A stretch of DNA of 6,653 nt from Labilithrix luteola (lineage in GTDB: Bacteria > Myxococcota_A > Polyangia > Polyangiales > Polyangiaceae). Every line of letters begins with the position of its first letter. The stretch's first letter is position 1. Made by a program: the position numbers and the translations under genes. The notes under the pieces are model-generated. The model saw only the letters and a program-made list of their open reading frames with translations. It was not told the DNA's origin and made no database searches. Location: the NCBI GenBank assembly GCA_026225435.1, contig JAMFST010000100.1:1-6653 (forward strand), read 5' to 3'. Of this stretch, positions 1 through 6,286 are shown in pieces.

Positions 1-113
1 CGATCCTCGCGTACAAGCGCGTCGGGTTCCACGCGGTGCGCTGGTGGAGGGACGAGAGCGACCCGCTGCTCGCGGCGGAGCGTCAGTGGAAGGTGTTCGA
101 GCTCACGCTGTGA
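1..113 (+). CDS. C-terminal end of a gene, possibly GNAT-family acetyltransferase (partial)
   Basis: The window opens inside a reading frame whose codons begin at position 3 and end at a TGA at 111-113, leaving 36 readable residues. The stretch AYKRVGF near its start resembles the 'Y-x-x-x-GF' turn near the C-terminus of GNAT-fold N-acetyltransferases, and it is followed by a short aromatic- and charge-rich end (HAVRWWRDESD, later QWKVFELTL) that could be the last beta strand. High third-position GC agrees with real coding. Its stop lies only 9 bases from the stop of the convergent esterase gene, with no obvious terminator hairpin between them. The 5' part is outside the window, so the family call is tentative; that this is a genuine gene end is more secure than the function. 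Confidence 0.5.
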   Translation, partial: ILAYKRVGFHAVRWWRDESDPLLAAERQWKVFELTL

Positions 114-122
114 GGGCGCTTC

Positions 123-1562
123 TCACTCCAGGCACTGCATGCTCTCCGCCGGCGTGAACATCTCCGTCGGGATCACCGCCTGCAGGTACGAGCGCATCGG
201 CTGCGTGTCGTCGAGCAAGGTCGTCGTGTAGGCCTTGAGGTCGATCATGTCCTCGGGGATGTCCGAGCCCTGCCACGGCATGCCGAGGACGGTGTTGTCG
301 TTCGTCGGCTCGAGGGGCGCGTTGCCGATCGGCGGGATCGAGACGCAGTGGCTGCAGTTGTCTGTACGGAAGTACGGGATGTAGAAGGCGAGGTTCGGCT
401 GCGCGTCGTACGTCGGGATCAGCTCCTGGAGGTCCTGCCAGAAGAAGGCGTGGATCTGGGCCTCGGTCGAGCCGGGGTAGAAGCTCTGGTACGAGTAGAG
501 CGAGTAGTTGAAGTCCTCGCGGTAGGCGGTGAAGGCGAGGCGATCCTTGGGGTACGCCTCGGCGATCGCGGTGTTGACCTGGCCGTAGTCGGCTTGCAAC
601 GCGGCGACCGAGATCGACGGCGTTCCCGGCAAGGCGCCGGCGATCTCGGCGATGACGCCGTCGACGTTCCAGGCGTCGCGGATCTTGGCGTCGAGGAGCT
701 TCGACGGGCCGTCGCTGTGGAAGATGGGGCCGGAGTCGTCGAGGAGGTAGCCGCACTGCGCCTGCGCGCCGAGGGCCGAGCGCAGCACCGGGTAGTTGAG
801 GAGCGCGCCGGCGCCGCCCGCGCTGCAGCCGGTGACGAACAGCTTGGGTACCGTCGGGAACGTCTGGGCGATCCACGCGGCCATGGCGACCGTGTTGTCG
901 TGCCCCTTGTGGTTGAAGGTGATGGTCGCGGGGCCGCCGCCGTCCACGCCGCCGTCGCTCGTGTACGTGGCCACCTTGTCGCCGGTGTGGATGTCGCCCG
1001 TGCAGTACGAGGCGAAGACCATGTTGTAAGCCTGCGCCGGGTTGTCGGCGGTGCGGCGAAGCAGGTTCAGGTACTGGTACTCCGACATGTGGTCGTCGGG
1101 GATGCCGTTGGGGTTCGCCGCGCCGCGGGTGCCCCCCTCGCCGGTGCAGCTGGCGTAGTCCCAGCAGGCGCCGCCGGGCTCGAAGCTGACGAGCAGGTCG
1201 TTGCTGGTGTTGGAGTAGTTGACGAAGAACTTGTACTGGCTGCCGTCGCCGCAGACGGTGCCGGGGATCTCCACCTTGGTCCACACGCCGCAGACGGGCA
1301 TCGTGGTGCTGGTGACGTCCGTGGTGCAGCGCGTCGTGGGGACCGGCGCCGACTCGTCCGGTGCGCAGGCGACGACGGGCCCCTTGGCTGGACCGATGCC
1401 CGCTTCGATGGCGCTCGTCGCCAGCTCCGCGTCACCGGTGGCTCCGGCGTCGCTGCCGGTGCCCGCGATGCCGGCGTCGTCGTCTCCCCCGCACGCAGCG
1501 AGCGCTGCTGCCGCACCGAGCAGGAAGGCGGTCAAGGAGAGGAGCGAGCGGCGTGTCGTCAT
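123..1562 (-). CDS. Pectin-acetylesterase-family (PAE/Notum-type) lipoprotein
   Basis: Probable secreted carboxylester hydrolase of the pectinacetylesterase/Notum alpha/beta-hydrolase family, likely removing acetyl or other acyl groups from a polysaccharide or similar polymer; the substrate cannot be read from sequence. Numbering here is from a GTG at 1565. A lipoprotein signal precedes the lipobox LAAC with Cys25, followed by an Asp/Gly/Ala/Thr-rich linker to about residue 60. No Asp follows Cys25 directly, so outer-membrane sorting is expected. Family motifs in order: GGACW (131-135), YCTGDIHTGD (187-196), GCSAGG with nucleophile Ser248, DDSGP (276-280) and NCSHC with candidate catalytic His406. 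Asp276 or Asp277 sits in a family-conserved block, but which Asp completes the triad is not certain. Twelve further cysteines suggest disulfides, as in extracellular family members. The ATG at 1562 is chosen; the GTG one codon earlier is equally open and no strong ribosome site decides. It lies just downstream of the TonB receptor gene and is probably cotranscribed. Confidence 0.93.
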   Translation of the reverse strand: MTTRRSLLSLTAFLLGAAAALAACGGDDDAGIAGTGSDAGATGDAELATSAIEAGIGPAKGPVVACAPDESAPVPTTRCTTDVTSTTMPVCGVWTKVEIPGTVCGDGSQYKFFVNYSNTSNDLLVSFEPGGACWDYASCTGEGGTRGAANPNGIPDDHMSEYQYLNLLRRTADNPAQAYNMVFASYCTGDIHTGDKVATYTSDGGVDGGGPATITFNHKGHDNTVAMAAWIAQTFPTVPKLFVTGCSAGGAGALLNYPVLRSALGAQAQCGYLLDDSGPIFHSDGPSKLLDAKIRDAWNVDGVIAEIAGALPGTPSISVAALQADYGQVNTAIAEAYPKDRLAFTAYREDFNYSLYSYQSFYPGSTEAQIHAFFWQDLQELIPTYDAQPNLAFYIPYFRTDNCSHCVSIPPIGNAPLEPTNDNTVLGMPWQGSDIPEDMIDLKAYTTTLLDDTQPMRSYLQAVIPTEMFTPAESMQCLE

Positions 1563-1580
1563 CACGCGAACGTAGCTCGC

Positions 1581-3671
1581 TCAGCGCGTCGTCTCGTAAC
1601 GAATCGTCCCCAGCACGCTGCGCCCGGGGAGCGGATAAAGGTACGCGTCGCCGATCGGTTCCCGGATCGGTCCGAAGGCGCCGGCGTACGTACCCGTGCG
1701 TACGTCGAACAGGTTGCGCACGTCGATGGCGATGCGCAGCCCGGGCACGTGCGGCACGTCGAGCGAAGCGCCGGTCGACTGGAGCACGCGTGCCGGGACC
1801 CCGACGTCTCCGATGGTGTCGGCGTACTCTCCGCTCACGACATCCAGGCCATAGCGCGCGCGCACCGGACCCAGGTGGACACCGACGTCGGTCACCAGGT
1901 CGTCGCTCGGGCGACCGGGGAGCGGCGGGCGCACGCAGGTGCTGGCGGTGAAGGTGATGGTGCCGTTGCCCGAGCAAGCGGACAGGTTCTCCGTCGAGAG
2001 CAGCGTGTAGGCCACGCGCGCGAAGAACGGCCCGACCTCGCCGTGCGCGCCGAGCTCGAGGCCGAGGATGCGCGCGCGGCCGATGTTGGTGGCGAGCGCG
2101 CTCCCCTGCGCCCCCTGCGCGACGAAGGTGATGAGATCGGTGGCCCAGGTGGCGAAGACCGAGACGTCGAGGTCGCCGCTCGCGTGCCAGTCGAGAACAC
2201 CGCTGTCGTGTGTGCGCCCGGCCAGCCGCGCGCCGGCGTCGACGGTCACGGCCGATTCGGTCTTCAGGTTCGGGTCGCCGAGGAAGCTCCCGTGATCGCC
2301 GTAGCGTTCGAGGAAGCTCGGTGGCCGCGCCAGCAGACCGCCGTGCGCAGCCAGCGCCAGTGGACCGGTCGTCGTCTCGACGCCGCCGTGCGCGGTCGGT
2401 CGCAGCTCGAGGCGCGAGGCGTTGCTGCTCGCGGCGTCGTTCCACCCGTCGAGCCGGCCGCTCACCGCGACGGTCGTCGCCGCCGAGATCGCGTAGCTCG
2501 CGTCGAGGCCGCTCCCGACCGACGCGCGCGTGGCGTTCGGTGGCGCCGTGATGCCGCGAAAATCTCCGGGCGCGAACCACTCGCCGCTGGCGTCGATCAA
2601 GGCGTCGAGCTTCGCCCCCTTCACCGGCGCGCCGCGCCAGCCGAAGGCGCCTCCCGCTGCCCAGATGGCGTCGTCCTCGGTCGACGGGGTGAGCGTCCCC
2701 TGGCTGGCAACCGGATCATCGGACAGCTTCAGATCCTCGCGCCGCCCCCAGACCCGCGTGTACAGAGCTCCGCGCCCCTCCTGCACCGAAGCCTGGACGG
2801 ACGTGAGCTCGCGGTCGCTCGAGAGCACCTGGTTCGGCGTCGACAGGTAGGGCGTGCCCGGCAGGTGCTGCCGCCGCGCCTGCCCCATGACCGTCACCGT
2901 CAGCTCCCCCTCGCGCGCGCTCGTGCCCAGGTGAAACGGAAGCATGTAAGATGCAAGCGTCTGCACCTGCGCGTGCTGCGCGTTCACCTGGTCGGTGTCG
3001 TGGCCGAGCTGCGCGTTGTAATACGAGAAGTCGTCCGTCGCCCGCGACGCCGACAGGCCGACCGCCACCCGCGGCGCATCCGGGCCATCGCCGAGGGCGC
3101 GCACGTCGCCCACCCGCATGCGCGCCGCGCCGAAGCTCCCGACGCCGACCCACACCAGGGTGCGCTCGGGATCGTGCGGCGAGGGCGGATCGAGCGCCAG
3201 CGTTCCGCCGAGCGATCCGGGACCGAGCCCCGCGGGCGTGAACGAGCGAAACACCCGCACGCGCGCCCCCGGCCACAGCGGCAACGTCGACAGATCGAGC
3301 GCCGGATCGCCGCCACCGGTCAGCGGCACCCCGGCGAGCACCACGCTGGTCTCGCTGGAGCTGGTGCCGCGCAGGCTGAGCGTGGAGAGCCCGTCCTCGC
3401 CCCCCTGACGGCGCACGTGCGCGCCCGGGACCGCCTCGAGCAGCTCGCCGACGTCGACCACCTCGCGCGGCTGGTCCTCGACCGCCGCATGGCCGACGAA
3501 GCCCGCCGCGCTCGAACCGCCGCCGTGCACCACCACCGTCTCCGTCTCCGGCGTCGCGACCGCTGCTGGCCCAGCCGGATCGGCTGCCGCGGGTGAAGCG
3601 TACGCGCCGAGCGCGCCACAAACGGCGCCGTAGACGCAAACGCGACGAGAAATGAGCGCGACGAAGGCCAC
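1581..3671 (-). CDS. TonB-dependent outer-membrane receptor
   Basis: Energised outer-membrane importer: a 22-strand-type barrel with an N-terminal plug, driven by TonB-ExbBD. The 696 residues match the family size. A signal peptide spans about residues 1-30 with likely cleavage after SPAAA; a TonB-box-like ETVVV sits at about 44-48. The plug runs from about 55 to 165, with ELLEAVPGAHVRRQGG, LSLRGT and DLSTLPL in the usual order, resembling BtuB and siderophore-receptor plugs. The usual 'RGP-S-LYG' block is degenerate (VRVFRSFTPAGLGPGSLGG). The remainder alternates as barrel strands, and the last strand is RSVLGTIRYE, followed by TTR rather than ending on an aromatic residue. The GTG start has AGGTG five bases upstream, and there is no in-frame ATG until about residue 185, so GTG is favoured. 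The substrate is unknown: cobalamin, iron chelates or oligosaccharides are all possible. The esterase gene follows after 15-18 bases in the same frame. Confidence 0.94.
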   Translation of the reverse strand: MAFVALISRRVCVYGAVCGALGAYASPAAADPAGPAAVATPETETVVVHGGGSSAAGFVGHAAVEDQPREVVDVGELLEAVPGAHVRRQGGEDGLSTLSLRGTSSSETSVVLAGVPLTGGGDPALDLSTLPLWPGARVRVFRSFTPAGLGPGSLGGTLALDPPSPHDPERTLVWVGVGSFGAARMRVGDVRALGDGPDAPRVAVGLSASRATDDFSYYNAQLGHDTDQVNAQHAQVQTLASYMLPFHLGTSAREGELTVTVMGQARRQHLPGTPYLSTPNQVLSSDRELTSVQASVQEGRGALYTRVWGRREDLKLSDDPVASQGTLTPSTEDDAIWAAGGAFGWRGAPVKGAKLDALIDASGEWFAPGDFRGITAPPNATRASVGSGLDASYAISAATTVAVSGRLDGWNDAASSNASRLELRPTAHGGVETTTGPLALAAHGGLLARPPSFLERYGDHGSFLGDPNLKTESAVTVDAGARLAGRTHDSGVLDWHASGDLDVSVFATWATDLITFVAQGAQGSALATNIGRARILGLELGAHGEVGPFFARVAYTLLSTENLSACSGNGTITFTASTCVRPPLPGRPSDDLVTDVGVHLGPVRARYGLDVVSGEYADTIGDVGVPARVLQSTGASLDVPHVPGLRIAIDVRNLFDVRTGTYAGAFGPIREPIGDAYLYPLPGRSVLGTIRYETTR

Positions 3672-3676
3672 CGCGG

Positions 3677-3681
3677 CACCT
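3677..3681 (-). promoter_or_regulatory. Ribosome binding site of the TonB receptor gene
   Basis: On the minus strand AGGTG (plus-strand CACCT) lies five bases before the GTG at 3671-3669. It matches the anti-Shine-Dalgarno complement GGAGGTG and supports the GTG start, since no ATG is available near the signal peptide. Confidence 0.5.
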
Positions 3682-3685
3682 GCGT

Positions 3686-3712
3686 AGCTTGCCGTGCGGG
3701 TCTCCCCAAGCT
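3686..3712. repeat. Inverted repeat AGCTTG / CAAGCT in the divergent intergenic region
   Basis: Two perfect 6-base arms, AGCTTG at 3686-3691 and CAAGCT at 3707-3712, flank a 15-base spacer. Arm centres are 21 bp apart, about two helical turns, so a dimeric protein could contact both on one face. As minus-strand RNA, upstream of the receptor start, the same bases can form a stem whose loop contains a small GGG-AGA-CCC hairpin. It could be an operator or a leader hairpin; six-base arms can also arise by chance. Confidence 0.4.
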
Positions 3713-3730
3713 TATTCAGGTTGGGTCGGT

Positions 3731-4573
3731 ATGCCTCCCGCGAGCGACCTCGATCTCTTCACCGAGCTGCGCGCCGCGCCGGTGCTCGCCGAGCTGCCGC
3801 GCGACGCGATCGTCGATCTCGCCGCCTCGATGACCCAGATCCGCGTGCACGCGAGCACCGCGCTGGTCGAGCAGGGGACGGTCGCCACCGCGCTCTTCTT
3901 CCTCCTGCGCGGCGCCGCCAAGACGGTGCGCGTCGCCGCCGCCGGGACGAAAGCCGAGGAGGTGGTGGTGCTCGACGTCACCCGCGGCCCGCAGCTGCTC
4001 ATCGAGGCGTCCATCTTCGACGGGGAGCCGGCGCCGGCGAGCGTCGTCACCTTGCGCTCCTCGCAGGTCGCCAGCCTCGATCGCCGCGGCCTCGCCCGCC
4101 TCGCCCAGCTCCACCCGGCGCTCCCGCGCGCGCTCATGATCCGCCTGGCGCGCGACCTCCGCGCGCAGACCCGCCGCCTGGACGATCTCGTCGCTGGCCC
4201 GGTCGACGAGCGCATTCGCGGTCTCTTCGACGCGCTCGCCGAGCAGCACGGCACGCCGCTGGGGCAAGGGCGCTTCATCGCCATCCCGCTGCGCCGCCGC
4301 GACGTTGCGTGTATGGTGCACGCAACTACCGAGACCGTCAGCCGCCTGCTGGCGAAGTTCGAGCGCGAGGGGCAGGCGCGCAGCACGCGCGACGGGATCT
4401 GGTGGCGCACGATGCCCGGCAGCAAGAGCCCACCGGACGCGGCCATCTTCTCCTCAGCCGTCACCGGTTCCAGCTCCTCTCGTCCACCTCCACCGGAGGA
4501 GAGCTCTTCCTCTGCTCCGCCTTCCGGTGCGAGTCTCACGTCTTCACTGCCCCCACGCTCGGCTGGAGACTGA
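3731..4573 (+). CDS. Crp/Fnr-family transcriptional regulator
   Basis: DNA-binding regulator of 280 residues. A cyclic-nucleotide-type jelly roll covers about residues 8-115, a dimerisation helix about 125-155, and a Crp-type winged helix about 160-227. The recognition helix reads TTETVSRLLAKFEREG (about 199-214): Glu201, Ser204 and Arg205 match the E-xx-SR pattern FNR uses to read TTGAT half-sites. Sensor residues are missing: the phosphate-binding Arg-Ser of CRP aligns with Pro-Ala in GEPAPAS, and the protein has only one cysteine (Cys194, in the HTH), so neither cAMP binding nor an FNR Fe-S cluster is expected. Residues 229-280 form a Ser/Pro-rich tail absent from typical family members (about 220-250 residues). 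The ATG at 3731 is chosen because the fold starts right after it; a TTG at 3689 would add 14 residues and cover the inverted repeat. It is divergent from the TonB receptor and precedes the barrel gene by 4 bases. Confidence 0.92.
   Translation: MPPASDLDLFTELRAAPVLAELPRDAIVDLAASMTQIRVHASTALVEQGTVATALFFLLRGAAKTVRVAAAGTKAEEVVVLDVTRGPQLLIEASIFDGEPAPASVVTLRSSQVASLDRRGLARLAQLHPALPRALMIRLARDLRAQTRRLDDLVAGPVDERIRGLFDALAEQHGTPLGQGRFIAIPLRRRDVACMVHATTETVSRLLAKFEREGQARSTRDGIWWRTMPGSKSPPDAAIFSSAVTGSSSSRPPPPEESSSSAPPSGASLTSSLPPRSAGD
4491..4529 (+). other. Possible RNA hairpin within the 3' end of the regulator gene
   Basis: CACCGGA at 4491-4497 can pair with TCCGGTG at 4523-4529 (7 bp), and the interior contains the near-palindrome GAGGAGAGCTCTTCCTC, giving a second possible stem. 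It lies about 50 bases upstream of the barrel gene's start. No T-run follows, so it is not an intrinsic terminator. It could modulate readthrough, mRNA stability or translation, or be incidental to a GC-rich coding tail. Confidence 0.3.
4565..4568 (+). promoter_or_regulatory. Ribosome binding site of the small beta-barrel gene
   Basis: GGAG lies nine bases before the ATG at 4578, inside the last codons of the regulator gene. The frame is open far upstream, but this site plus the hydrophobic signal sequence directly after the ATG fixes the start here. The overlap suggests coupled translation with the regulator. Confidence 0.55.
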
Positions 4574-4577
4574 TCCC

Positions 4578-5168
4578 ATGCATCGCTTGCTTGTCGCCTC
4601 GTTCGCTTCGCTCGTCCTTCTTATCCTCGTCGCCGTCCTCTGCCTCCCGCGCACGGCCCACGCCGACGAGACCATCCGCAGCCCCGGCGCGCACCCGGAT
4701 TACTCCGTCGAGATCGAGCCGCACCTCGTCCTCGGCGATGACAGCGTCTTTGCGTCCGCGGGCTACGGCGTCGGCGCGCGCTTCGGCATTCCCATCGTCC
4801 GCAACGGCTTCGTCCCGTCGATCAACAACAGCGTCGCCATCAACTTCGGCATCGACCTCGTCCACTACGACCAGTGCTACTTCCAGACCACCGGCTGCGG
4901 AGCGAACTACCTCCTCTTCCCGGTCGCCCTCCAGTGGAACTTCTTCGTGGCGCGCCAGTTCAGCGTCTACGGCGAGGGGGGAATCTTCCTGTACAAAGGC
5001 TTCATCTCCGACACGGTGTGCGCCGGAAACGTCTGCGTCGGCTCCCCCTCGGACTTCGGCGTTCTCCCCACCTTCGCGGTCGGCGGGCGCTGGCATTTCA
5101 GCGAGCACGTCGCCCTGAATCTGCGGGTGGGATATCCGACCGTCACCCTGGGCGTCTCGTTCTGGTGA
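4578..5168 (+). CDS. Small secreted outer-membrane beta-barrel protein
   Basis: Protein of 196 residues with a clear Sec signal peptide (hydrophobic core about residues 4-24, probable cleavage after AHA at 27-29). The mature part of about 167 residues alternates polar and nonpolar residues in strand-like runs (YSVEIEPHLVLG, SVAINFGIDLV, FPVALQWNFFV, FSVYGEGGIFLY, FAVGGRWHF, ALNLRVGYP). It ends on LGVSFW, an aromatic C-terminal signal of the kind the BAM machinery recognises. The size fits an 8-stranded OmpA/OmpX-like barrel. Four cysteines come as two close pairs (Cys100/Cys107 and Cys148/Cys153) in probable loops, likely disulfides. The function is unknown; an adhesin, porin-like or structural role is possible. 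It starts 4 bases after the Crp/Fnr gene stops, so the two are probably cotranscribed. Confidence 0.83.
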   Translation: MHRLLVASFASLVLLILVAVLCLPRTAHADETIRSPGAHPDYSVEIEPHLVLGDDSVFASAGYGVGARFGIPIVRNGFVPSINNSVAINFGIDLVHYDQCYFQTTGCGANYLLFPVALQWNFFVARQFSVYGEGGIFLYKGFISDTVCAGNVCVGSPSDFGVLPTFAVGGRWHFSEHVALNLRVGYPTVTLGVSFW

Positions 5169-5182
5169 GCGCGACAGTCATT

Positions 5183-5206
5183 CCCGCTGCGCGTTCGTAG
5201 CGCGGG
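5183..5206 (+). other. Hairpin in the gap between the barrel gene and the M50 protease gene
   Basis: CCCGC-T-GC (5183-5190) pairs with GC-GCGGG (5200-5206) around a nine-base loop, with one bulged T. It lies 14 bases after the barrel gene's stop. The following bases are not a T-run, so at best it is a weak or factor-assisted terminator, or an mRNA 3'-end stabiliser. The rest of the 5169-5233 gap shows only weak promoter-like bits (TTGACG at 5212, TTTACA at 5219) without a matching -10 box. Confidence 0.3.
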
Positions 5207-5233
5207 CGCCCTTGACGCTTTACAGTGAGCGTC

Positions 5234-6262
5234 ATGAAGTTCGTCGTCGCCGTGCTCGGTATCGCGATCCTCATGATCGTGCACGAGGCCGGGCACTACT
5301 TTGTGGCGCGCCGCTTCGGCATGCGCGTCCTCAAGTTCTCCATCGGCTTCGGACCTACGCTCTATCGCCACCGCCCGCGCGGCAGCGAGACCGTCTTCCA
5401 GGTCGCGGTCATCCCCTTCATGGCGTACGTGCAGATCGCCGGGATGAACCCCTTCGACGAGGAGGAGGTCCATGGCGCCGGCAGCTACGCCAACGCCTCG
5501 CTCTTCGGTCGGGTGGCCACCATCGCCGCCGGCCCCATCGCCAACTACATCTTCGCCAGCGTGCTGCTCTTCGGCGCCTTCGCCCTCGGCGGCAAGACGC
5601 ACGACGAGCACAGCATGCGCGTCTCGGTCAGCCCGGACGGGCGCGCCGCGCAGGCGGACATGCGCGACGGCGACCGGATCGTCGACGTCGAAGGGAAGCC
5701 GATCCCGGACTGGCCGGCGCTCATCGGCGCCATCAAGGGGCACCCGGGCGAGACGCTGGCCGTCACCATCGAGCGCGACGGGCAGACCCAGCTCCTCCAC
5801 GTCACCCCGGGCGACAAGGGGACGGAGACCGAGGGGAAGATCTCGATCAGCCCCGAGGCGCGCAAGGTGAAGGACCTGGGCGAGGCGTTCACCCTCAGCG
5901 TCACCGAGCCGCCGCGCGTGGTCTATGAGCTGGTGGCCGCGCTCGGTCGCGTCATCATGCTCAAGGAGAAGCCGGAGCTCTCCGGCCCGGTGAACATCGT
6001 CAAGGAGACGGCCAAGGCGGCGGCCAACGGCCCGGCCGACCTGCTCATGCTCCTGGGGATGCTGAGCGCGTACCTCGGCGGCTTCAACTTGCTCCCGGTG
6101 CCGGCGCTCGACGGCGGGCGGCTCATCTTCCTCGTCTTCGAGGCGCTCGCCCGTCGCAAGGCCGACGCCAAGGTGGAAGCAGGCGTCCACGCCGTCGGCC
6201 TCCTGATGATGCTCACCCTCGTCGCCGCGGTCACCTGGACGGAGCTGTTCCCCAAGCACTGA
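5234..6262 (+). CDS. rseP: RseP-type M50 site-2 intramembrane zinc metalloprotease
   Basis: Inner-membrane protease that cleaves substrates within or near the membrane; in E. coli RseP completes RseA cleavage to release sigma-E, and relatives clear remnant signal peptides. The 342-residue protein has HEAGH at residues 17-21 (zinc ligands His17 and His21, catalytic Glu18) in the first membrane helix, and a conserved GFGPTLY block at about 38-44. A second membrane helix spans about 95-118 and one PDZ domain about 122-197 (AQADMRDGDRIVDVEGKPI is typical). NLLPVPALDGG carries the third zinc ligand, Asp293, and a last helix lies near 318-335. E. coli RseP is about 450 residues with two PDZ domains, so this is the shorter single-PDZ form. 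The ATG at 5234 is preferred because TGAG lies just upstream; an in-frame GTG at 5225 would add three residues. The true substrate is unknown, and no anti-sigma or sigma factor gene is adjacent. Confidence 0.96.
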   Translation: MKFVVAVLGIAILMIVHEAGHYFVARRFGMRVLKFSIGFGPTLYRHRPRGSETVFQVAVIPFMAYVQIAGMNPFDEEEVHGAGSYANASLFGRVATIAAGPIANYIFASVLLFGAFALGGKTHDEHSMRVSVSPDGRAAQADMRDGDRIVDVEGKPIPDWPALIGAIKGHPGETLAVTIERDGQTQLLHVTPGDKGTETEGKISISPEARKVKDLGEAFTLSVTEPPRVVYELVAALGRVIMLKEKPELSGPVNIVKETAKAAANGPADLLMLLGMLSAYLGGFNLLPVPALDGGRLIFLVFEALARRKADAKVEAGVHAVGLLMMLTLVAAVTWTELFPKH

Positions 6263-6286
6263 CGCTCCGCGAAGCTGAGCGAGCTC

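Larger units (their letters stand above)
3672..3730. promoter_or_regulatory. Divergent promoter region between the TonB receptor and the Crp/Fnr regulator
   Basis: These 59 bases separate two divergent start codons and must hold, or overlap, the promoters of both genes. The region is locally richer in A/T around 3708-3725. A weak sigma70-like pair on the plus strand is TTGCCG at 3689-3694 and TATTCA at 3713-3718 with an 18-base spacer, which would give the regulator a very short leader. No convincing TTGAT-N4-ATCAA (FNR-type) or TGTGA-N6-TCACA (CRP-type) box is present. The main visible structure is the inverted repeat listed separately. Confidence 0.4.

Noticed and set aside
348..3596. A 1082-codon plus-strand open frame running antisense to the receptor and esterase genes.
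   Set aside because: It is codon-aligned antisense to two genes that share a frame. It is open only because they avoid TTA, CTA and TCA codons. Its translation is Arg/Val/Ala-rich with no recognisable domain, while the minus-strand proteins carry clear family motifs and signal peptides.
3660..3990. A complete cobalamin riboswitch upstream of the TonB receptor on the minus strand.
   Set aside because: Only a partial B12-box-like match (GGAGACCCGC) is seen. The core GCCACTG was not found upstream, and a full element would have to overlap the regulator's coding sequence. The match is explained as well by a small hairpin.
3712..4539. Long minus-strand frames antisense to the Crp/Fnr gene.
   Set aside because: They show no domain, have Arg/Ser-rich composition, and lie opposite a well-supported regulator with a textbook winged helix.
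4305..4577. An N-terminal extension of the beta-barrel gene from an ATG at 4305.
   Set aside because: The extension is Arg/Ala/Pro-rich, overlaps the regulator's HTH in another frame, and would place the clear signal peptide inside the protein. The ATG at 4578 has a ribosome site and is directly followed by the signal.
5212..5240. A sigma70-like promoter (TTGACG or TTTACA) directly before the M50 protease gene.
   Set aside because: No matching -10 hexamer lies at the right spacing before the start codon, so I do not list it as a promoter.
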